NCBI RefSeq assembly: GCF_900143215.1
Contig: NZ_FRDM01000022.1
Location: forward strand, 1-64,000
Length of the DNA stretch: 64,000 bases
DNA from: Geodermatophilus obscurus
GTDB lineage: Bacteria; Actinomycetota; Actinomycetes; Mycobacteriales; Geodermatophilaceae
Reading direction: 5' to 3'
Shown here: piece after piece, positions 53,009 to 62,647 of the stretch
How positions within the stretch are numbered: position 1 is the stretch's first letter
Layout of the letters: every line of letters begins with the position of its first letter
Program-made: the position numbers and the translations under genes
The notes under the pieces: model-generated
Databases searched by the model: none
What the model saw: the letters and a program-made list of their open reading frames with translations, nothing else
Told to the model about the DNA's origin: nothing

Positions 53009-54016
53009 ATGCGCAACGCTTCCCTGAGGAAGCTCACCGTAGGCACCGTGGCCGCCGGGCTGCTGCTGACCGGGTGCGGCACCACCGCCGAGGGCGGCTC
53101 CGCCTCCGGCGGCGGCACCCAGGAGGGCCCGGTCACCGGCCTGCGGGTGCTGGTCCCGAACTCGCCCGGCAGCGGCTACGACACCACCGCCCGCGCCTTG
53201 GCCCAGGTCGCCGAGGAGGAGGAGCTGGCCGAGACGATCGAGGTGTTCAACCTCGAGGGCGCCGGCGGCACCGTCGGCCTGCAGCGCCTGGTCAACGAGA
53301 CCGGCAACGCCGACATGCTCATGCAGATGGGCCTGGGCGTGGTGGGCGCGCAGTACAGCAACCAGTCCGAGGCCACCCTCGAGCAGACGACGCCGATCGC
53401 GCGGCTGATCGAGGAGGCCGAGGCGATCGTCGTCCCGGCCGACTCGCCGTTCCAGACCATCGACGACCTGGTCGCCGCCTGGAAGGCCGACCCGGGCAAC
53501 ACGCCCGTCGGCGGCGCGTCCAACCCCGGCGGCCCGGACCACCTGACCCCGATGCTGCTGGCGCAGGAGGTCGGCGTGGCGCCGACCTCGGTCAACTACG
53601 TCGCCTACGACGGCGGCGGCGAGCTGCTCGCCGGCATCCTCGGCGGCGACGTGGCCTTCGCCGCGACCGGCATCGGCGAGGTCACCGAGCCCGCCGCCTC
53701 CGGTGACGTCCGCATCCTCGCGGTCACCAGCGAGGCGCCGGTCGAGGGCGTCGACGCGCCGACCCTCACCGAGTCCGGCGTGGACCTGACCTTCACCAAC
53801 TGGCGCGGCATCGTGGCGGCCCCGGACATCACCCCCGAGGAGGCCCAGCGGCACGTCGACCTGATCACCCAGGTCCACGACAGCGAGGCCTGGCAGCAGG
53901 AGCTGGAGAACCAGGGCTGGACCGACTCCTTCATCACCGGCGACGAGTTCGGCTCCTTCCTCGACGAGGAGAGCCAGCGCGTCGAGGGCGTGCTGAGCGA
54001 GCTGGGCCTGACGTGA
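53009..54016 (+). CDS. tctC: Tripartite tricarboxylate transporter substrate-binding lipoprotein
   Basis: The 335-residue protein has a signal peptide with lipobox LLTGC (Cys near 23) and the TctC two-lobe fold: [57 protein letters not shown] and [11 protein letters not shown]. It would capture a carboxylate outside the cell and deliver it to TctAB. ATG 53009 has AGGAGGAA upstream. It is first gene of tctCBA and diverges from the two-component system. Confidence 0.92.
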   Translation: MRNASLRKLTVGTVAAGLLLTGCGTTAEGGSASGGGTQEGPVTGLRVLVPNSPGSGYDTTARALAQVAEEEELAETIEVFNLEGAGGTVGLQRLVNETGNADMLMQMGLGVVGAQYSNQSEATLEQTTPIARLIEEAEAIVVPADSPFQTIDDLVAAWKADPGNTPVGGASNPGGPDHLTPMLLAQEVGVAPTSVNYVAYDGGGELLAGILGGDVAFAATGIGEVTEPAASGDVRILAVTSEAPVEGVDAPTLTESGVDLTFTNWRGIVAAPDITPEEAQRHVDLITQVHDSEAWQQELENQGWTDSFITGDEFGSFLDEESQRVEGVLSELGLT

Positions 54017-54525
54017 CCTCTGCCCCCAGGGGCAGCGCCCAGGAACAGGGCCGCTCCGAGTACGGAGTGGCCCTGTTCCTGGCGGCGCTCGGCCTCCTCG
54101 TCATCGTGCAGGCCCTCCTCCTGCCGGAGAGCCGGATCGTCCGCGGGCCGGTCGGGCCCGCCGTCGTCCCCCTCGTCGTGGGCGGCCTGCTGGTCATCGT
54201 GGGGGTCGTCCTGGCCATCGACGTGAAGCGCGGCGGCCGCGGGGAGCCCGAGGGCGGCGAGGACGTCGAGCTCACCGGCGGCACCGACTGGACGACGATC
54301 GCGATGCTCGCCGCCGCGTTCCTGGCCAACGCGCTGCTGATCGAGACCCTCGGCTGGGTGTTCTCGGGCGCGGTCCTGTTCTGGGGATCGGCGTTCGCCC
54401 TCGGCAGCCGGCACTACGTGCGCGACGCCGTGATCGCCTTCGCGCTGTCGATCGGCTCGTTCTACCTGTTCGCCCTCGGGCTCGGCATCGTGCTGCCCCC
54501 CGGCATCCTGAGGGGGATCCTCTGA
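54013..54525 (+). CDS. tctB: Tripartite tricarboxylate transporter small membrane subunit
   Basis: The 170-residue protein has four membrane helices with a central charged linker (about 78-95), the TctB layout: [41 protein letters not shown] and the final [18 protein letters not shown]. It pairs with TctA in the membrane. GTG 54013 overlaps the tctC stop, and its own stop overlaps the tctA start (TGATG). Confidence 0.9.
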   Translation: MTSAPRGSAQEQGRSEYGVALFLAALGLLVIVQALLLPESRIVRGPVGPAVVPLVVGGLLVIVGVVLAIDVKRGGRGEPEGGEDVELTGGTDWTTIAMLAAAFLANALLIETLGWVFSGAVLFWGSAFALGSRHYVRDAVIAFALSIGSFYLFALGLGIVLPPGILRGIL

Positions 54526-56123
54526 TGGACGCGTTCGGCTCCCTCATGGAGGGCTTCGGCACCGCCCTGACGCCGACCAACCTGGCGTTCGCGCTGCTGG
54601 GTGTGCTGCTGGGCACCGCGATCGGCGTCCTGCCCGGCATCGGCCCGGCCATGGCGGTGGCACTGCTGCTGCCGCTGACCCGCGGCCTGGACGTCACCAC
54701 CGCGCTCATCATGTTCGCCGGCATCTACTACGGCGGCATGTACGGCGGGTCCACGACGTCGATCCTGTTGAACACCCCGGGTGAGAGCGCCTCGGTGGTC
54801 ACCGCCATCGAGGGCAACAAGATGGCCCGGTCCGGCCGCGCCGCGCAGGCCCTGGCCACCGCGGCGATCGGCTCGTTCGTCGCCGGGACCATCGCCACGC
54901 TGCTGCTGGCGCTGGTGGCCCCCCTGGTCGCCGACCTCGCCGTGGAGGTCTCGCCGGCCGACATGTTCGCGATCATGGTGCTGGCGTTCATCGCGGTGAC
55001 CTCGGTGCTCGGCAGCTCCCGGGTGCGCGGCCTGGCCTCGCTCGGGCTCGGCCTGGCCATCGGGCTGGTCGGCATCGACGCCACCTCCGGCCAACAGCGG
55101 CTCACCTTCGGCATCGGCGAGCTCGCCGACGGCATCGACATCGTCGTCGTGGCGGTCGGCCTGTTCGCCGTCGGTGAGGCGCTGTGGACCGCGGCCCACC
55201 TGCGCCGCCGCCCGGTCGAGGTCATCCCGGTGGGCAACCCGCGGATGAGCCGGTCGGACTGGCGCCGCTCGTGGAAGCCGTGGCTGCGCGGCACCGCGAT
55301 CGGGTTCCCCTTCGGCGCCGTCCCTGCCGGTGGGGCCGAGGTCCCGACGTTCCTCTCCTACGTCACGGAGAAGAGGCTGTCCCGGCACCCCGAGGAGTTC
55401 GGCACGGGTGCCATCGAGGGCGTCGCCGGGCCGGAGGCCACGAACAACGCCTCGGCCGCGGGTGGGCTCGTGCCGCTGCTGACCCTGGGCATCCCGGTGA
55501 CGGCCACCGCGGCGGTCCTGCTCGCCGCCATCGAGAGCTACGGCATCCAGCCCGGGCCGCAGCTGTTCGACAGCGAGCCGGAGCTGGTGTGGGGCCTCAT
55601 CGCCAGCCTCTTCATCGGCAACACGGCGCTGCTGGTGCTCAACCTGCCACTGGCGCCGCTGTGGGCGCGTCTGCTGCGGATCCCGCGCACCTACCTGTAT
55701 GCGGGCATCCTCTTCTTCGCCAGCCTGGGCGCGTACGCGACGAACGCCAACGTGTTCGACCTGTTCATGCTGCTGGTCATCGGCGCGCTCGGCTTCATGA
55801 TGCGCCGCTTCGGGCTGCCGCTGCTGCCGGCCATCGTCGGCGTGATCCTCGGGCCGTTCGCCGAGGCGGAGCTGCGGCAGGCGCTGCAGATCAGCAACGG
55901 GGCGATCGGTGGGCTGATCGACCCGCTGTCCGTCGTCGTGTACGTCATCGTGGCGCTGGTCCTGCTGTGGCCGCTGGTCCGCCTGCTGCTGCCGAAGAAG
56001 GGGGTGCACGTCCCCGTGCTCGACGAGGCGGTGCACGAGATCGAGGAGGCGCACCACCACCACGGGACGACCGACGCGATCTCGGTCGAGGCCCGAGCCA
56101 AGCAGGACCCCGACCGGCCCTGA
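54525..56123 (+). CDS. tctA: Tripartite tricarboxylate transporter large membrane subunit
   Basis: The 532-residue protein has about twelve helices and the TctA signatures: [83 protein letters not shown] and ANTNVFDLF-like segments. It forms the substrate channel driven by ion gradients. The histidine-rich C-terminus ([14 protein letters not shown]) is unusual. A strong hairpin follows. Confidence 0.93.
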   Translation: MDAFGSLMEGFGTALTPTNLAFALLGVLLGTAIGVLPGIGPAMAVALLLPLTRGLDVTTALIMFAGIYYGGMYGGSTTSILLNTPGESASVVTAIEGNKMARSGRAAQALATAAIGSFVAGTIATLLLALVAPLVADLAVEVSPADMFAIMVLAFIAVTSVLGSSRVRGLASLGLGLAIGLVGIDATSGQQRLTFGIGELADGIDIVVVAVGLFAVGEALWTAAHLRRRPVEVIPVGNPRMSRSDWRRSWKPWLRGTAIGFPFGAVPAGGAEVPTFLSYVTEKRLSRHPEEFGTGAIEGVAGPEATNNASAAGGLVPLLTLGIPVTATAAVLLAAIESYGIQPGPQLFDSEPELVWGLIASLFIGNTALLVLNLPLAPLWARLLRIPRTYLYAGILFFASLGAYATNANVFDLFMLLVIGALGFMMRRFGLPLLPAIVGVILGPFAEAELRQALQISNGAIGGLIDPLSVVVYVIVALVLLWPLVRLLLPKKGVHVPVLDEAVHEIEEAHHHHGTTDAISVEARAKQDPDRP

Positions 56124-56143
56124 GGCCGTGGGCAGCACGAACG

Positions 56144-56177
56144 AGAGGGGTGGGGACGACGGTCCCCACCCCTCTCC
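56144..56177. terminator. Terminator after tctCBA
   Basis: A perfect 15-bp stem (arm GAGAGGGGTGGGGAC) with the loop GACG begins 20 bp after the tctA stop. Confidence 0.82.
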
Positions 56178-56536
56178 GCGTCGGTGGGCCCGGCCGCAGA
56201 TGAGGGCGACACACGGGTGGGGTGAGCGGTCGATGGCAACGCTCCCGTCGGCGTCGCGGAGGCCGGTCGTCCCCTCCTGGCGTGGCCGGGTGCCCTCCCC
56301 GACACCGACCGTCCTCGGGCACAGGATGCGCCTGCTCCTCGTGGGCCGCCGGCTCGCCTGGCAGGAGGCCGAGGCGCGCTGACCCGCGCCACCCGCACCG
56401 GGACGGAGGGCGACCGCCACACCCGGCCGCCGCCGACACCCTTCCCCGACGGGACGGCGGAGTCGACACTGCTCGCGCCCGCCGGTGTCGCCGAGCGTCG
56501 TTCTGGGTCGTCCGCTCGGCGACGCCGACGCGGTCC
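56178..56536. other. Spacer between tctA and eutC
   Basis: About 360 bp without a convincing gene. Short open frames here have arginine- and proline-rich composition and no ribosome sites. I see no further repeats or hairpins of note. Confidence 0.5.
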
Positions 56537-57280
56537 TCAGCCGGTGGGCAGCGCCGGGCCCTCGTCCTTGAGCACCACGCCGGAGGCGCCCAGCTCGCGC
56601 GCCGCCCCGAGCAGCGCGGCCACGGTGTCGGCGGCCTGCGCGTAGGACAGCCCGTGCGGCGGGCGCACGTTGGAGACGCAGTTGCGCTCGGAGTCCGCCC
56701 GCCCCGGCCGGGGGTCCCAGGTCAGGTAGACGCCGAGCGAGTCCGCCGACGACAGCCCCGGCCGCTCGCCGATCAGCACGACGACGGCCCGGGCCCCCAG
56801 CGCCTCCCCCACCGCGTCGCCGAGCGCCACCCGCGCCTGGTGCGCCAGCACCAGCGGCGCGACCGACCAGCCCGGCAGCCGCTCCACCAGCGCGGTCACC
56901 AGCCCGGCGGCGTGCTCGTGCACCGCCCGCGGCGAGAGCCCGTCGGCGACCACGACCGCGAGGTCGGTATCCGCCCGCGGCAACGACGTGCCCTCCGCGA
57001 GCTGCCGGCCGAGGTCGGGCCGCTGCAGGTAGGTGGCCCGGTCGGGCGCGGCCGAGTGCACCTCGAGGAAGTCGCCGAGCGTGGGTCGCAGCCGGTCGGC
57101 GTCCAGCGGCTGGTGCACCGCGTCACGGGCGGCCGCGTGGGCGGCGCGGAACTCCAGTTCCCGGGCCGTGGGCAGCGCGTCCCCGGCCCGGCCGAGCGCG
57201 ACCCGCGCGCGGGTGGCCGCGCGGAGCACCGCCCACGGGTCGTCGCCGGGCGGCAGCGGCGCGTCCAGTGCCGAGCTCAT
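56537..57280 (-). CDS. eutC: Ethanolamine ammonia-lyase small subunit
   Basis: The 247-residue protein is a full EutC: TRARVALGRAGDALPTARELEFRAAHAAARDAVH, VVVADGLSPRAVHEHA, VALGDAVGEALGARAVVVLIGERPGLSSADSLGVYLTW and ERNCVSNVRPPHGLSY. With EutB it forms the adenosylcobalamin enzyme that splits ethanolamine to acetaldehyde and ammonia. ATG 57280 overlaps the eutB stop (ATGA). It is last in the eut operon. Confidence 0.94.
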   Translation of the reverse strand: MSSALDAPLPPGDDPWAVLRAATRARVALGRAGDALPTARELEFRAAHAAARDAVHQPLDADRLRPTLGDFLEVHSAAPDRATYLQRPDLGRQLAEGTSLPRADTDLAVVVADGLSPRAVHEHAAGLVTALVERLPGWSVAPLVLAHQARVALGDAVGEALGARAVVVLIGERPGLSSADSLGVYLTWDPRPGRADSERNCVSNVRPPHGLSYAQAADTVAALLGAARELGASGVVLKDEGPALPTG

Positions 57281-58689
57281 GCCGACGCCGCCGCGAGGAG
57301 CGCCCGGGCCGCGGGGGCGTCGGCGGACAGCTCACGGACCCGGCCGGCGTCGTCGAGCAGGTCCATCCGCGCCAGCCACGCCTCGAACTCCGGTGCCGGC
57401 CGCAGTCCCAGCACCGAGCGGGTGGTCAGCACGTCGGAGAACGCCAATGACTGGTAGTGCAGCATGACGTCGTCCATCCCGGGGACGGCGATGAGGAACG
57501 TGCAGCCCGCCGCGCCGAGCAGCAGCATCAGCGAGTCCATGTCGTCCTCGTCGACCTCGGCGTGGTTGGTGTAGCAGACGTCGACGCCCATCGGCAGGCC
57601 CAGCAGCTTGCCGCAGAAGTGGTCCTCCAGCCCCGCGCGCAGCACCTGCTTGCCGTCGTAGAGGTACTCCGGGCCGATGAACCCGACGACGGTGTTGACG
57701 ATCAGCGGGTCGAAGTGCCGGGCCACGCCGTAGGCGCGGGCCTCCAGCGTCTGCTGGTCGACCGGCCGCCCACCGATGCCGCGGTGCGCGTCGGCCGACA
57801 GCGCCGAGCCCTGCCCGGTCTCGAAGTAGGTCACGTTCGAGCCGACCGTGCCGCGGCCCAGCGCCAGCGCACCGGCACGGGCCTCGGTGAGCAGGTCGAG
57901 GGTCACGCCGAAACCGCGGTTGGCCGGCTGGGTGCCGGCGACGGACTGGAACACCAGGTCGACCGGGGCGCCGGCCTCCAGCGCCCGCAGCGTGGTGGTC
58001 ACGTGCGCCAGCACGCAGGACTGCGTCGGGATGCCGTAGCGGCCGATCACCTCGTCGACCAGCTGCAGCAGCGCGAGCGTGCGGGCGGGGGAGTCGGTGG
58101 CCGGGTTGATGCCGATGACGGCGTCCCCGCAGCCCTGCAGCAGCCCGTCGACGATGGACGCCGTGACGCCCAGCGGGTCGTCGGTCGGGTGGTTGGGCTG
58201 CAGCCGGGAGGCCAGCCGGCCGGCCAGGCCCAGGGTGCTGCGCAGCCCGGTCACCACCCGCGCGCGCCGGCCGACGGCGACCAGGTCGGCGTTGCGCATC
58301 AGCTTCGAGGTGGCCGCGACCATCTCCGGGGTCAGTCCGGGGGCCAGGCCGCTGATCGACGTCTCGTCGCCGGCCGCCGCCCAGGCCAGCAGCCGGTCGC
58401 GGAACTCGCCGACCGTCAGCGAGGCGACCGGCGCGAAGGCCACCGGGTCGTGGGTGTCGAGGACCAGCCGGGTGACGTCGTCCTCGTCGTAGCCGACCAC
58501 CTGCTCGTCGAGGAAGGTGGCCAGCGGCAGGTCGGCGAGCACCGTCTGCGCGGCCACCCGCTCGGCGGCCGACTCCGCGGCGCAGCCGGCCAGCACGTCG
58601 CCGGAGCGCAGCGGGGTCGCCCTGGCCATCAGCTCGACCAGGGTCGGGAACTCGTAGGTGCGGCCGCCGACCGTGCCCCGCCGCCTCAT
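57277..58689 (-). CDS. eutB: Ethanolamine ammonia-lyase large subunit
   Basis: The 470-residue catalytic subunit shows EutB features: LMRNADLVAVGRRARVVT, LQPNHPTDDPLGVTASI, GDAVIGINPATDSPA, YFETGQGSALSADAHRG, GPEYLYDGKQVLRAGLEDHFCGKLLGLPMGVDVCYTNHAEVD. The barrel binds B12 and substrate. No carboxysome-like shell genes or eutA reactivase are nearby, so this is the short, shell-free version. It overlaps the permease frame (ATGA). Confidence 0.94.
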   Translation of the reverse strand: MRRRGTVGGRTYEFPTLVELMARATPLRSGDVLAGCAAESAAERVAAQTVLADLPLATFLDEQVVGYDEDDVTRLVLDTHDPVAFAPVASLTVGEFRDRLLAWAAAGDETSISGLAPGLTPEMVAATSKLMRNADLVAVGRRARVVTGLRSTLGLAGRLASRLQPNHPTDDPLGVTASIVDGLLQGCGDAVIGINPATDSPARTLALLQLVDEVIGRYGIPTQSCVLAHVTTTLRALEAGAPVDLVFQSVAGTQPANRGFGVTLDLLTEARAGALALGRGTVGSNVTYFETGQGSALSADAHRGIGGRPVDQQTLEARAYGVARHFDPLIVNTVVGFIGPEYLYDGKQVLRAGLEDHFCGKLLGLPMGVDVCYTNHAEVDEDDMDSLMLLLGAAGCTFLIAVPGMDDVMLHYQSLAFSDVLTTRSVLGLRPAPEFEAWLARMDLLDDAGRVRELSADAPAARALLAAASA

Positions 58690-60154
58690 CGGACGTCCTC
58701 CCCCGCATCGGCCAGCAGCTCGAACTCCTCCTCCGGCGCGGAGGCCACCAGGTGGTGGCGGCTGTAGAGCGCGAAGTACGCGAGGAAGGCGGCGTAGGCC
58801 GCGAGCGTCCACAGCGCGGCGGAGACGTCGACGAGGAAGGTGGCCACGACCGCGGCGGCGGCCAGCACCAGCGCGACGCCGGTGGTCGCCGTCCCGCCCG
58901 GCGTCCGGTACGGGCGCGGCAGGTCCGGCTCGCGCCGGCGCAGCACGATGTGGCTGACCATCATGAGCACGTAGGACACCGTCGCCCCGAAGACGGCCAT
59001 GTTGAGCAGCATCGCGCCCTGGCCGGTCAGCGACAGCAGGAAGCCGATCGCACCCGGGACGAGCAGCGCCAGCACCGGCGCCTTGCGGCCGTTGGTCACC
59101 GACAGCGCGCGCGGCAGGTAGCCGGCGCGGGAGAGCGCGAAGGTCTGCCGCGAGTAGGCGTAGATGATCGAGAAAAGCTGGCCACCAGCCCGAACAGGCC
59201 GGCGTAGTTCACCACCCGCGTGAGGCCGTCGGGTGCGCCGGCGCCGGCCAGCGCGTCGACCGGCGGGTTGCCCGACCCCGCGATCGCCGACGACCCCGCC
59301 GCGCCCGGGGTGAACACCAGCATGAGGACGGCGAGGACGACGAGCACGCCCATCGCCGCGACGATCCCCCGCGGCATCGACCGGGCCGGGTCGCGGGCCT
59401 CCTCGGCGGCCAGCGGGACGCTCTCGACGGCGAGGAAGAACCAGATGGCGAACGGGAACGCCGCCCAGACGCCGATCAGCCCGTACGGCAGGAACGCCGA
59501 GGCGCCGGCGGCGTCGGTGGGCGCGATGTCGAGCAGGTTGCCGGCCTCGAACCGCGGAGCGGCGCCGACGAGGAAGACCACCAGCCCGGCGAGCGCGACG
59601 ACGGTGACGGCGAACATCGCCTTGAGCGCCTCGCCGACGCCCATCAGGTGGATCCCGATGAACAGCGCGTAGACGACCAGGTAGACCCACCAGCCGTCGG
59701 TGATGCCGAACAGCCCGAGGGACTCGACGTAGGCGCCGATGAAGGTGGCGATGGCCGCGGGCGCGATCGCGTACTCGATGAGCACGGCGACGCCGGTGGC
59801 GTAGCCGCCCCACGGGCCCAGCGCGCGCCGGGCGAAGGTGTAGCCGCCGCCCGCGGTCGGCAGCGCGGAGCCGAGCTCGGCCAGCCCGAACACCATCGCG
59901 GTGTACATGACCGCCATGAGCACGGTGGCGATCAGCAGCCCGCCGAACCCGCCCTCGGCCAGGCCGAAGTTCCACCCGGCGTAGTCGCCGGAGATGACCG
60001 CCGAGACGCCGAGGCCGGCCAGCAGCAGCCAGCCCGCCGTCCCCGATCGCAGCCGGCGCCGCTCGAGGTAGCCGACCTCCACCCGTTCGGCCTCGATGCC
60101 CGCGCGCGCGGCGGGCCGGCTCGGGGTGGCTCGGGCGGTGGGATCGGCGGTCAC
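58686..60154 (-). pseudogene. Ethanolamine permease (APC family) with a one-base frameshift
   Basis: From GTG 60154 (GGAGG upstream) an APC transporter frame runs for about 325 residues (GYLERRRLRSGTAGWLLLAG, GDYAGWNFGLAEGGFGG, FLAVESVPLAAEEARDP, VNYAGLFGLVASF). At 59173-59177 one base is missing from a TTC-TTC-like run (now TTTTC on the minus strand). The rest of the protein (SIIYAYSRQTFALSRAGYLPRAL to the end) continues in another frame for about 160 residues. The joined length, about 490, is normal for Eat-type permeases. A sequencing error or recent mutation are both possible. Confidence 0.8.
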
Positions 60155-60354
60155 GGGCACCTCCGGGACGAGCCCGCCGGAGGCGGGGAGGGCCAGCCTG
60201 GTCCGGCGTCCCGGCCGGGTCAACGGGCCGACACGGAGGCAACACCCCGTTCACCGCGCCGTTCGCGGGGAGTTCCGCCGCGCCGTCCGGGCGTGCGGGA
60301 TACTTGGTCGGTCGGACACGACCGGACCGGGCGCGACACGGAGGGCGAGCGGCA

Positions 60355-61080
60355 GTGACGCCGAGGCTGAGCACGGGGTCGGACGACGGCGAGCTGCTCG
60401 CCCTGCTGGCCTCGGGGGGTGACCTCGAGTCCTTCCTCGGCGATCTGGTGAGCCTGGCTGCTCGCCAGGTGGTCTCCGCCGAGGCCTGCGGGCTGACCCT
60501 GAGCCGCGACGCCGCCGGGGTGACCGTGGCCAGCAGCGGCCCCCTCGCGCAGCGGGCCGACGAACGGCAGTACGAGGTGGACACCGGGCCGTGCCTGGAG
60601 GCGATGCGCACCGGCACCGTCGTCCGGGTCACGGACATGGCGACCGAGGAGCGCTGGACCCCCTACCCCGCGCGGGCCGCGGAGCTCGGCGTCCGGTCGT
60701 CGCTGTCGCTGCCGCTGGTGGTCGAGGGGCGCAGCAGCGGCGCGCTGAACCTCTACGCGACCGAGCCCGGGGTCTTCACCGCCGCCGACGAGGCCGCCGC
60801 CGCGCGCTGGGCGGAACAGATCACCGGCGCGCTCACCGTGGCGCTGCGCCTGGCCGACAGCATCGAGCGCGCCGATGCCCTCGTCGGCGGCCTGGACACC
60901 CGGGCCACCATCGGCCGGGCGGTCGGCCTGCTCATGGCGCAGGAGCGGTGCACGGCCGATCAGGCCTTCGACCTGCTGCGGATCGCCTCGCAGCGCCGCA
61001 ACGTCAAACTCCGCGACGTCGCCGCCGGCGTCGTGAGCGCGTTCGAGGAGGATCTGGCCGACCGGTGCGAGCGCTGGTGA
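60355..61080 (+). CDS. GAF-ANTAR RNA-binding regulator
   Basis: The 241-residue protein has a GAF domain (about 25-165; QYEVDTGPCLEAMRTGTVVRV and SSLSLPLVVEGRSSGALNLYA) and a C-terminal ANTAR domain (about 175-235; GGLDTRATIGRAVGLLMAQERCTADQAFDLLRIASQRRNVKLRDVA). ANTAR domains bind paired RNA hairpins and prevent termination; EutV controls eut genes this way in Firmicutes. GTG 60355 has GAGGGCGA upstream. It diverges from the ethanolamine operon. Confidence 0.86.
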   Translation: MTPRLSTGSDDGELLALLASGGDLESFLGDLVSLAARQVVSAEACGLTLSRDAAGVTVASSGPLAQRADERQYEVDTGPCLEAMRTGTVVRVTDMATEERWTPYPARAAELGVRSSLSLPLVVEGRSSGALNLYATEPGVFTAADEAAAARWAEQITGALTVALRLADSIERADALVGGLDTRATIGRAVGLLMAQERCTADQAFDLLRIASQRRNVKLRDVAAGVVSAFEEDLADRCERW

Positions 61081-61108
61081 CCGCCGTGCACCTCGCAGGC
61101 CTTGCGCC

Positions 61109-62008
61109 TCAGAGGCCGTGCCAGCGGCCGTCCTTGGCGTTGCGCTCCTGCCGCGGGGTGAAGACGTTGCCCTCGGTCGGCGGTGCGCCGTCCCCGGCCA
61201 GGGCGAACACCCGGAACAGCGGCCCGACCAGCGCGTCGTAGACCGCCGGCAGCAGCCGGAAGCCGGCGATGACGACCGGGTTGGCGAACCCCGACTGCAC
61301 CAGCCGCCGCGGCCGGTCCAGCCGCGCCACCACCGCGCGCGCCACCCGCTCCGCCGAGTACACCGGGGGCGGCGGCCGGCCGGTGCTGCCGGCCCACGTC
61401 GCGCCCTGGTAGTAGATCGGGGTGTTGACCCCGCCGGGGGCGACCGCCGAGACGTGCACGCCGGGCGCGTCCCGGATCTCCTGCTGCAGCGTGCGCACCA
61501 GCCCGAGCTGGCCCCACTTGGCGGCCGCGTAGGTGCCCATGAGCGGCGCGGTCACCGAGGCCAGCAGCGAGCTGACGACGACCAGGTGCCCGGCGCCCTG
61601 GCGGCGGAACACCGGCAGCGCGCTGCGGGCGACGTTGGCGGTGCCGTGCAGCGAGGTGTCGACGACGGCCTCGAATGCCTCGCGGGGCACGTCCTCGATC
61701 CGGCCGTAGGCCATGGTCTGCGCCGAGTGGATGACGGCGTCGAGCCGGCCGAGGCGCTCGACGGCGGTCTCGACCGCCCGCTGCACCGCGTCGGCGTCGG
61801 TGACGTCGGCCGGGCAGACCAGGACGTCGGCAGCGCCCTTCTCGCGGGCCTCGGCGGCGGTCTCCTCCAGCGCCTCGCGGCCCCGGGCGACGAGCACCAG
61901 CCGGGCGCCGCGGGCGGCGAGGGTGTGCACCGTGGCCCGGCCGATCCCGCTGGAGGCTCCGGTGATCAGGGCGGTCAGGGGGCGGGACGGCGCGCCGGTG
62001 GGCGGCAT
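61109..62008 (-). CDS. Short-chain dehydrogenase/reductase
   Basis: The 299-residue enzyme has the SDR nucleotide motif TALITGASSGIGRATV, an NAG-like VIHSAQTMAYGRIEDV segment, catalytic Ser in VVVSSLLASVTAP and YxxxK in GTYAAAKWGQLGLV. A C-terminal extension (about 245-299, RLLPAVYDALVGPLFRVFAL) fits the classical, possibly membrane-associated SDR group. The substrate is unknown. ATG 62008 has GAGGAG upstream, and a shared promoter motif lies at 62065-62082. Confidence 0.87.
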   Translation of the reverse strand: MPPTGAPSRPLTALITGASSGIGRATVHTLAARGARLVLVARGREALEETAAEAREKGAADVLVCPADVTDADAVQRAVETAVERLGRLDAVIHSAQTMAYGRIEDVPREAFEAVVDTSLHGTANVARSALPVFRRQGAGHLVVVSSLLASVTAPLMGTYAAAKWGQLGLVRTLQQEIRDAPGVHVSAVAPGGVNTPIYYQGATWAGSTGRPPPPVYSAERVARAVVARLDRPRRLVQSGFANPVVIAGFRLLPAVYDALVGPLFRVFALAGDGAPPTEGNVFTPRQERNAKDGRWHGL

Positions 62009-62064
62009 GCGGCTCCTCGTGCTCGGGAGGGGTGGGAACGCGCGGGCAGGTTCGATCTCGCGTC

Positions 62065-62082
62065 GGTGGAGTCGCTCTACCC
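62065..62082 (-). promoter_or_regulatory. Shared motif GGGTAGAGCGACTCCACC upstream of the SDR gene
   Basis: The 18-base motif is identical to 63574-63591 and points toward the SDR gene about 57 bp downstream. The GGGTAG part resembles -10 elements of SigB/SigF-type stress promoters. Confidence 0.5.
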
Positions 62083-62096
62083 TCGCGCTCCCATGG

Positions 62097-62489
62097 TCAT
62101 GCGGGCAGCACCTCGTACAGCCAGCCGGGACCGGTGACGGTGGCGCTGCCGGGCAGCCGCGCCCGCAGGCCGCGGTCGGCGGTGACCACCAGCACCGGCC
62201 GCCCCTCCCCCGCGAGCCGGCCGGCGTAGGCGGCGAGCGTGTCGTCCCCGCTGCCGGGAGCGCGCACCAGCGTGACGCCCTCCGGCGCCCGGACCGTCGA
62301 TGCGGCGCCCTCCACGACCGCGACGACCTCGCCGCAGAGCAGCCGCCCGCCCCCGGGCGCGGGCACGATGCGGCCCGGCAGCGCGGTCAGCCGGGCCAGC
62401 AGCCGGGACGTCGCCGCCGGCCGGTCGCGCCACCAGCCGTCGGGTCGGGCCCCGACCACGTTGGCGGTGTCCACCAGCACCACGACCAC
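62097..62489 (-). CDS. NYN/PIN-like small conserved protein
   Basis: The 130-residue protein resembles an actinobacterial family with a PIN/NYN-like layout: VVVLVDTANVVGARPDGWWRD with a conserved Asp, a middle segment (GGRLLCGEVVAVVEGAA), APGSGDDTLAAYAGRLAGEG and VLVVTADRGLRARLPG with another Asp. It could be a nuclease or a nucleotide-binding protein; function is unknown. GTG 62489 has AGGAGG about 8 bp upstream. A 17-bp tandem repeat lies just before it. Confidence 0.7.
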   Translation of the reverse strand: MVVVLVDTANVVGARPDGWWRDRPAATSRLLARLTALPGRIVPAPGGGRLLCGEVVAVVEGAASTVRAPEGVTLVRAPGSGDDTLAAYAGRLAGEGRPVLVVTADRGLRARLPGSATVTGPGWLYEVLPA

Positions 62490-62505
62490 CGCTACCCCTC
62501 CTAAC

Positions 62506-62565
62506 CCACGTCGTCTCCGGGGCCACGTCGTCTCCGGGGCCACGTCGTCTCCGGGGCCACGTCGT
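62506..62565. repeat. 3.5 tandem copies of a 17-bp unit
   Basis: Exact units CCACGTCGTCTCCGGGG start at 62506, 62523 and 62540, followed by nine bases of a fourth. They sit 17 bp upstream of the NYN-like gene and between divergent genes. The spacing and lack of variable spacers rule out a CRISPR. Confidence 0.88.
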
Positions 62566-62647
62566 GCCTCCCTGCACCGTTTGTGCCCACCGGCCCGGGG
62601 CACCCTGCCGGGCACGTCCGGCTCCGATCTTCCCCGGGAGGCCCGCC

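Noticed and set aside
56128-56382. 85-codon open frame after tctA
   Set aside because: It overlaps the tct terminator, has Arg/Pro-rich composition and no ribosome site.
54462-56420. Minus-strand frame over tctA
   Set aside because: Rich in His, Gln and Arg with no family features; tctA is clear on the other strand.
60155-60354. ANTAR-target hairpin pair in the eut leader
   Set aside because: I found stem-loops such as CCGCG/CGCGG, but with a five-base loop, not the paired hexaloops expected; not supportable by eye.
62506-62565. Tandem 17-bp repeats considered as a CRISPR array
   Set aside because: Units are directly adjacent with no spacers and no cas genes are nearby.
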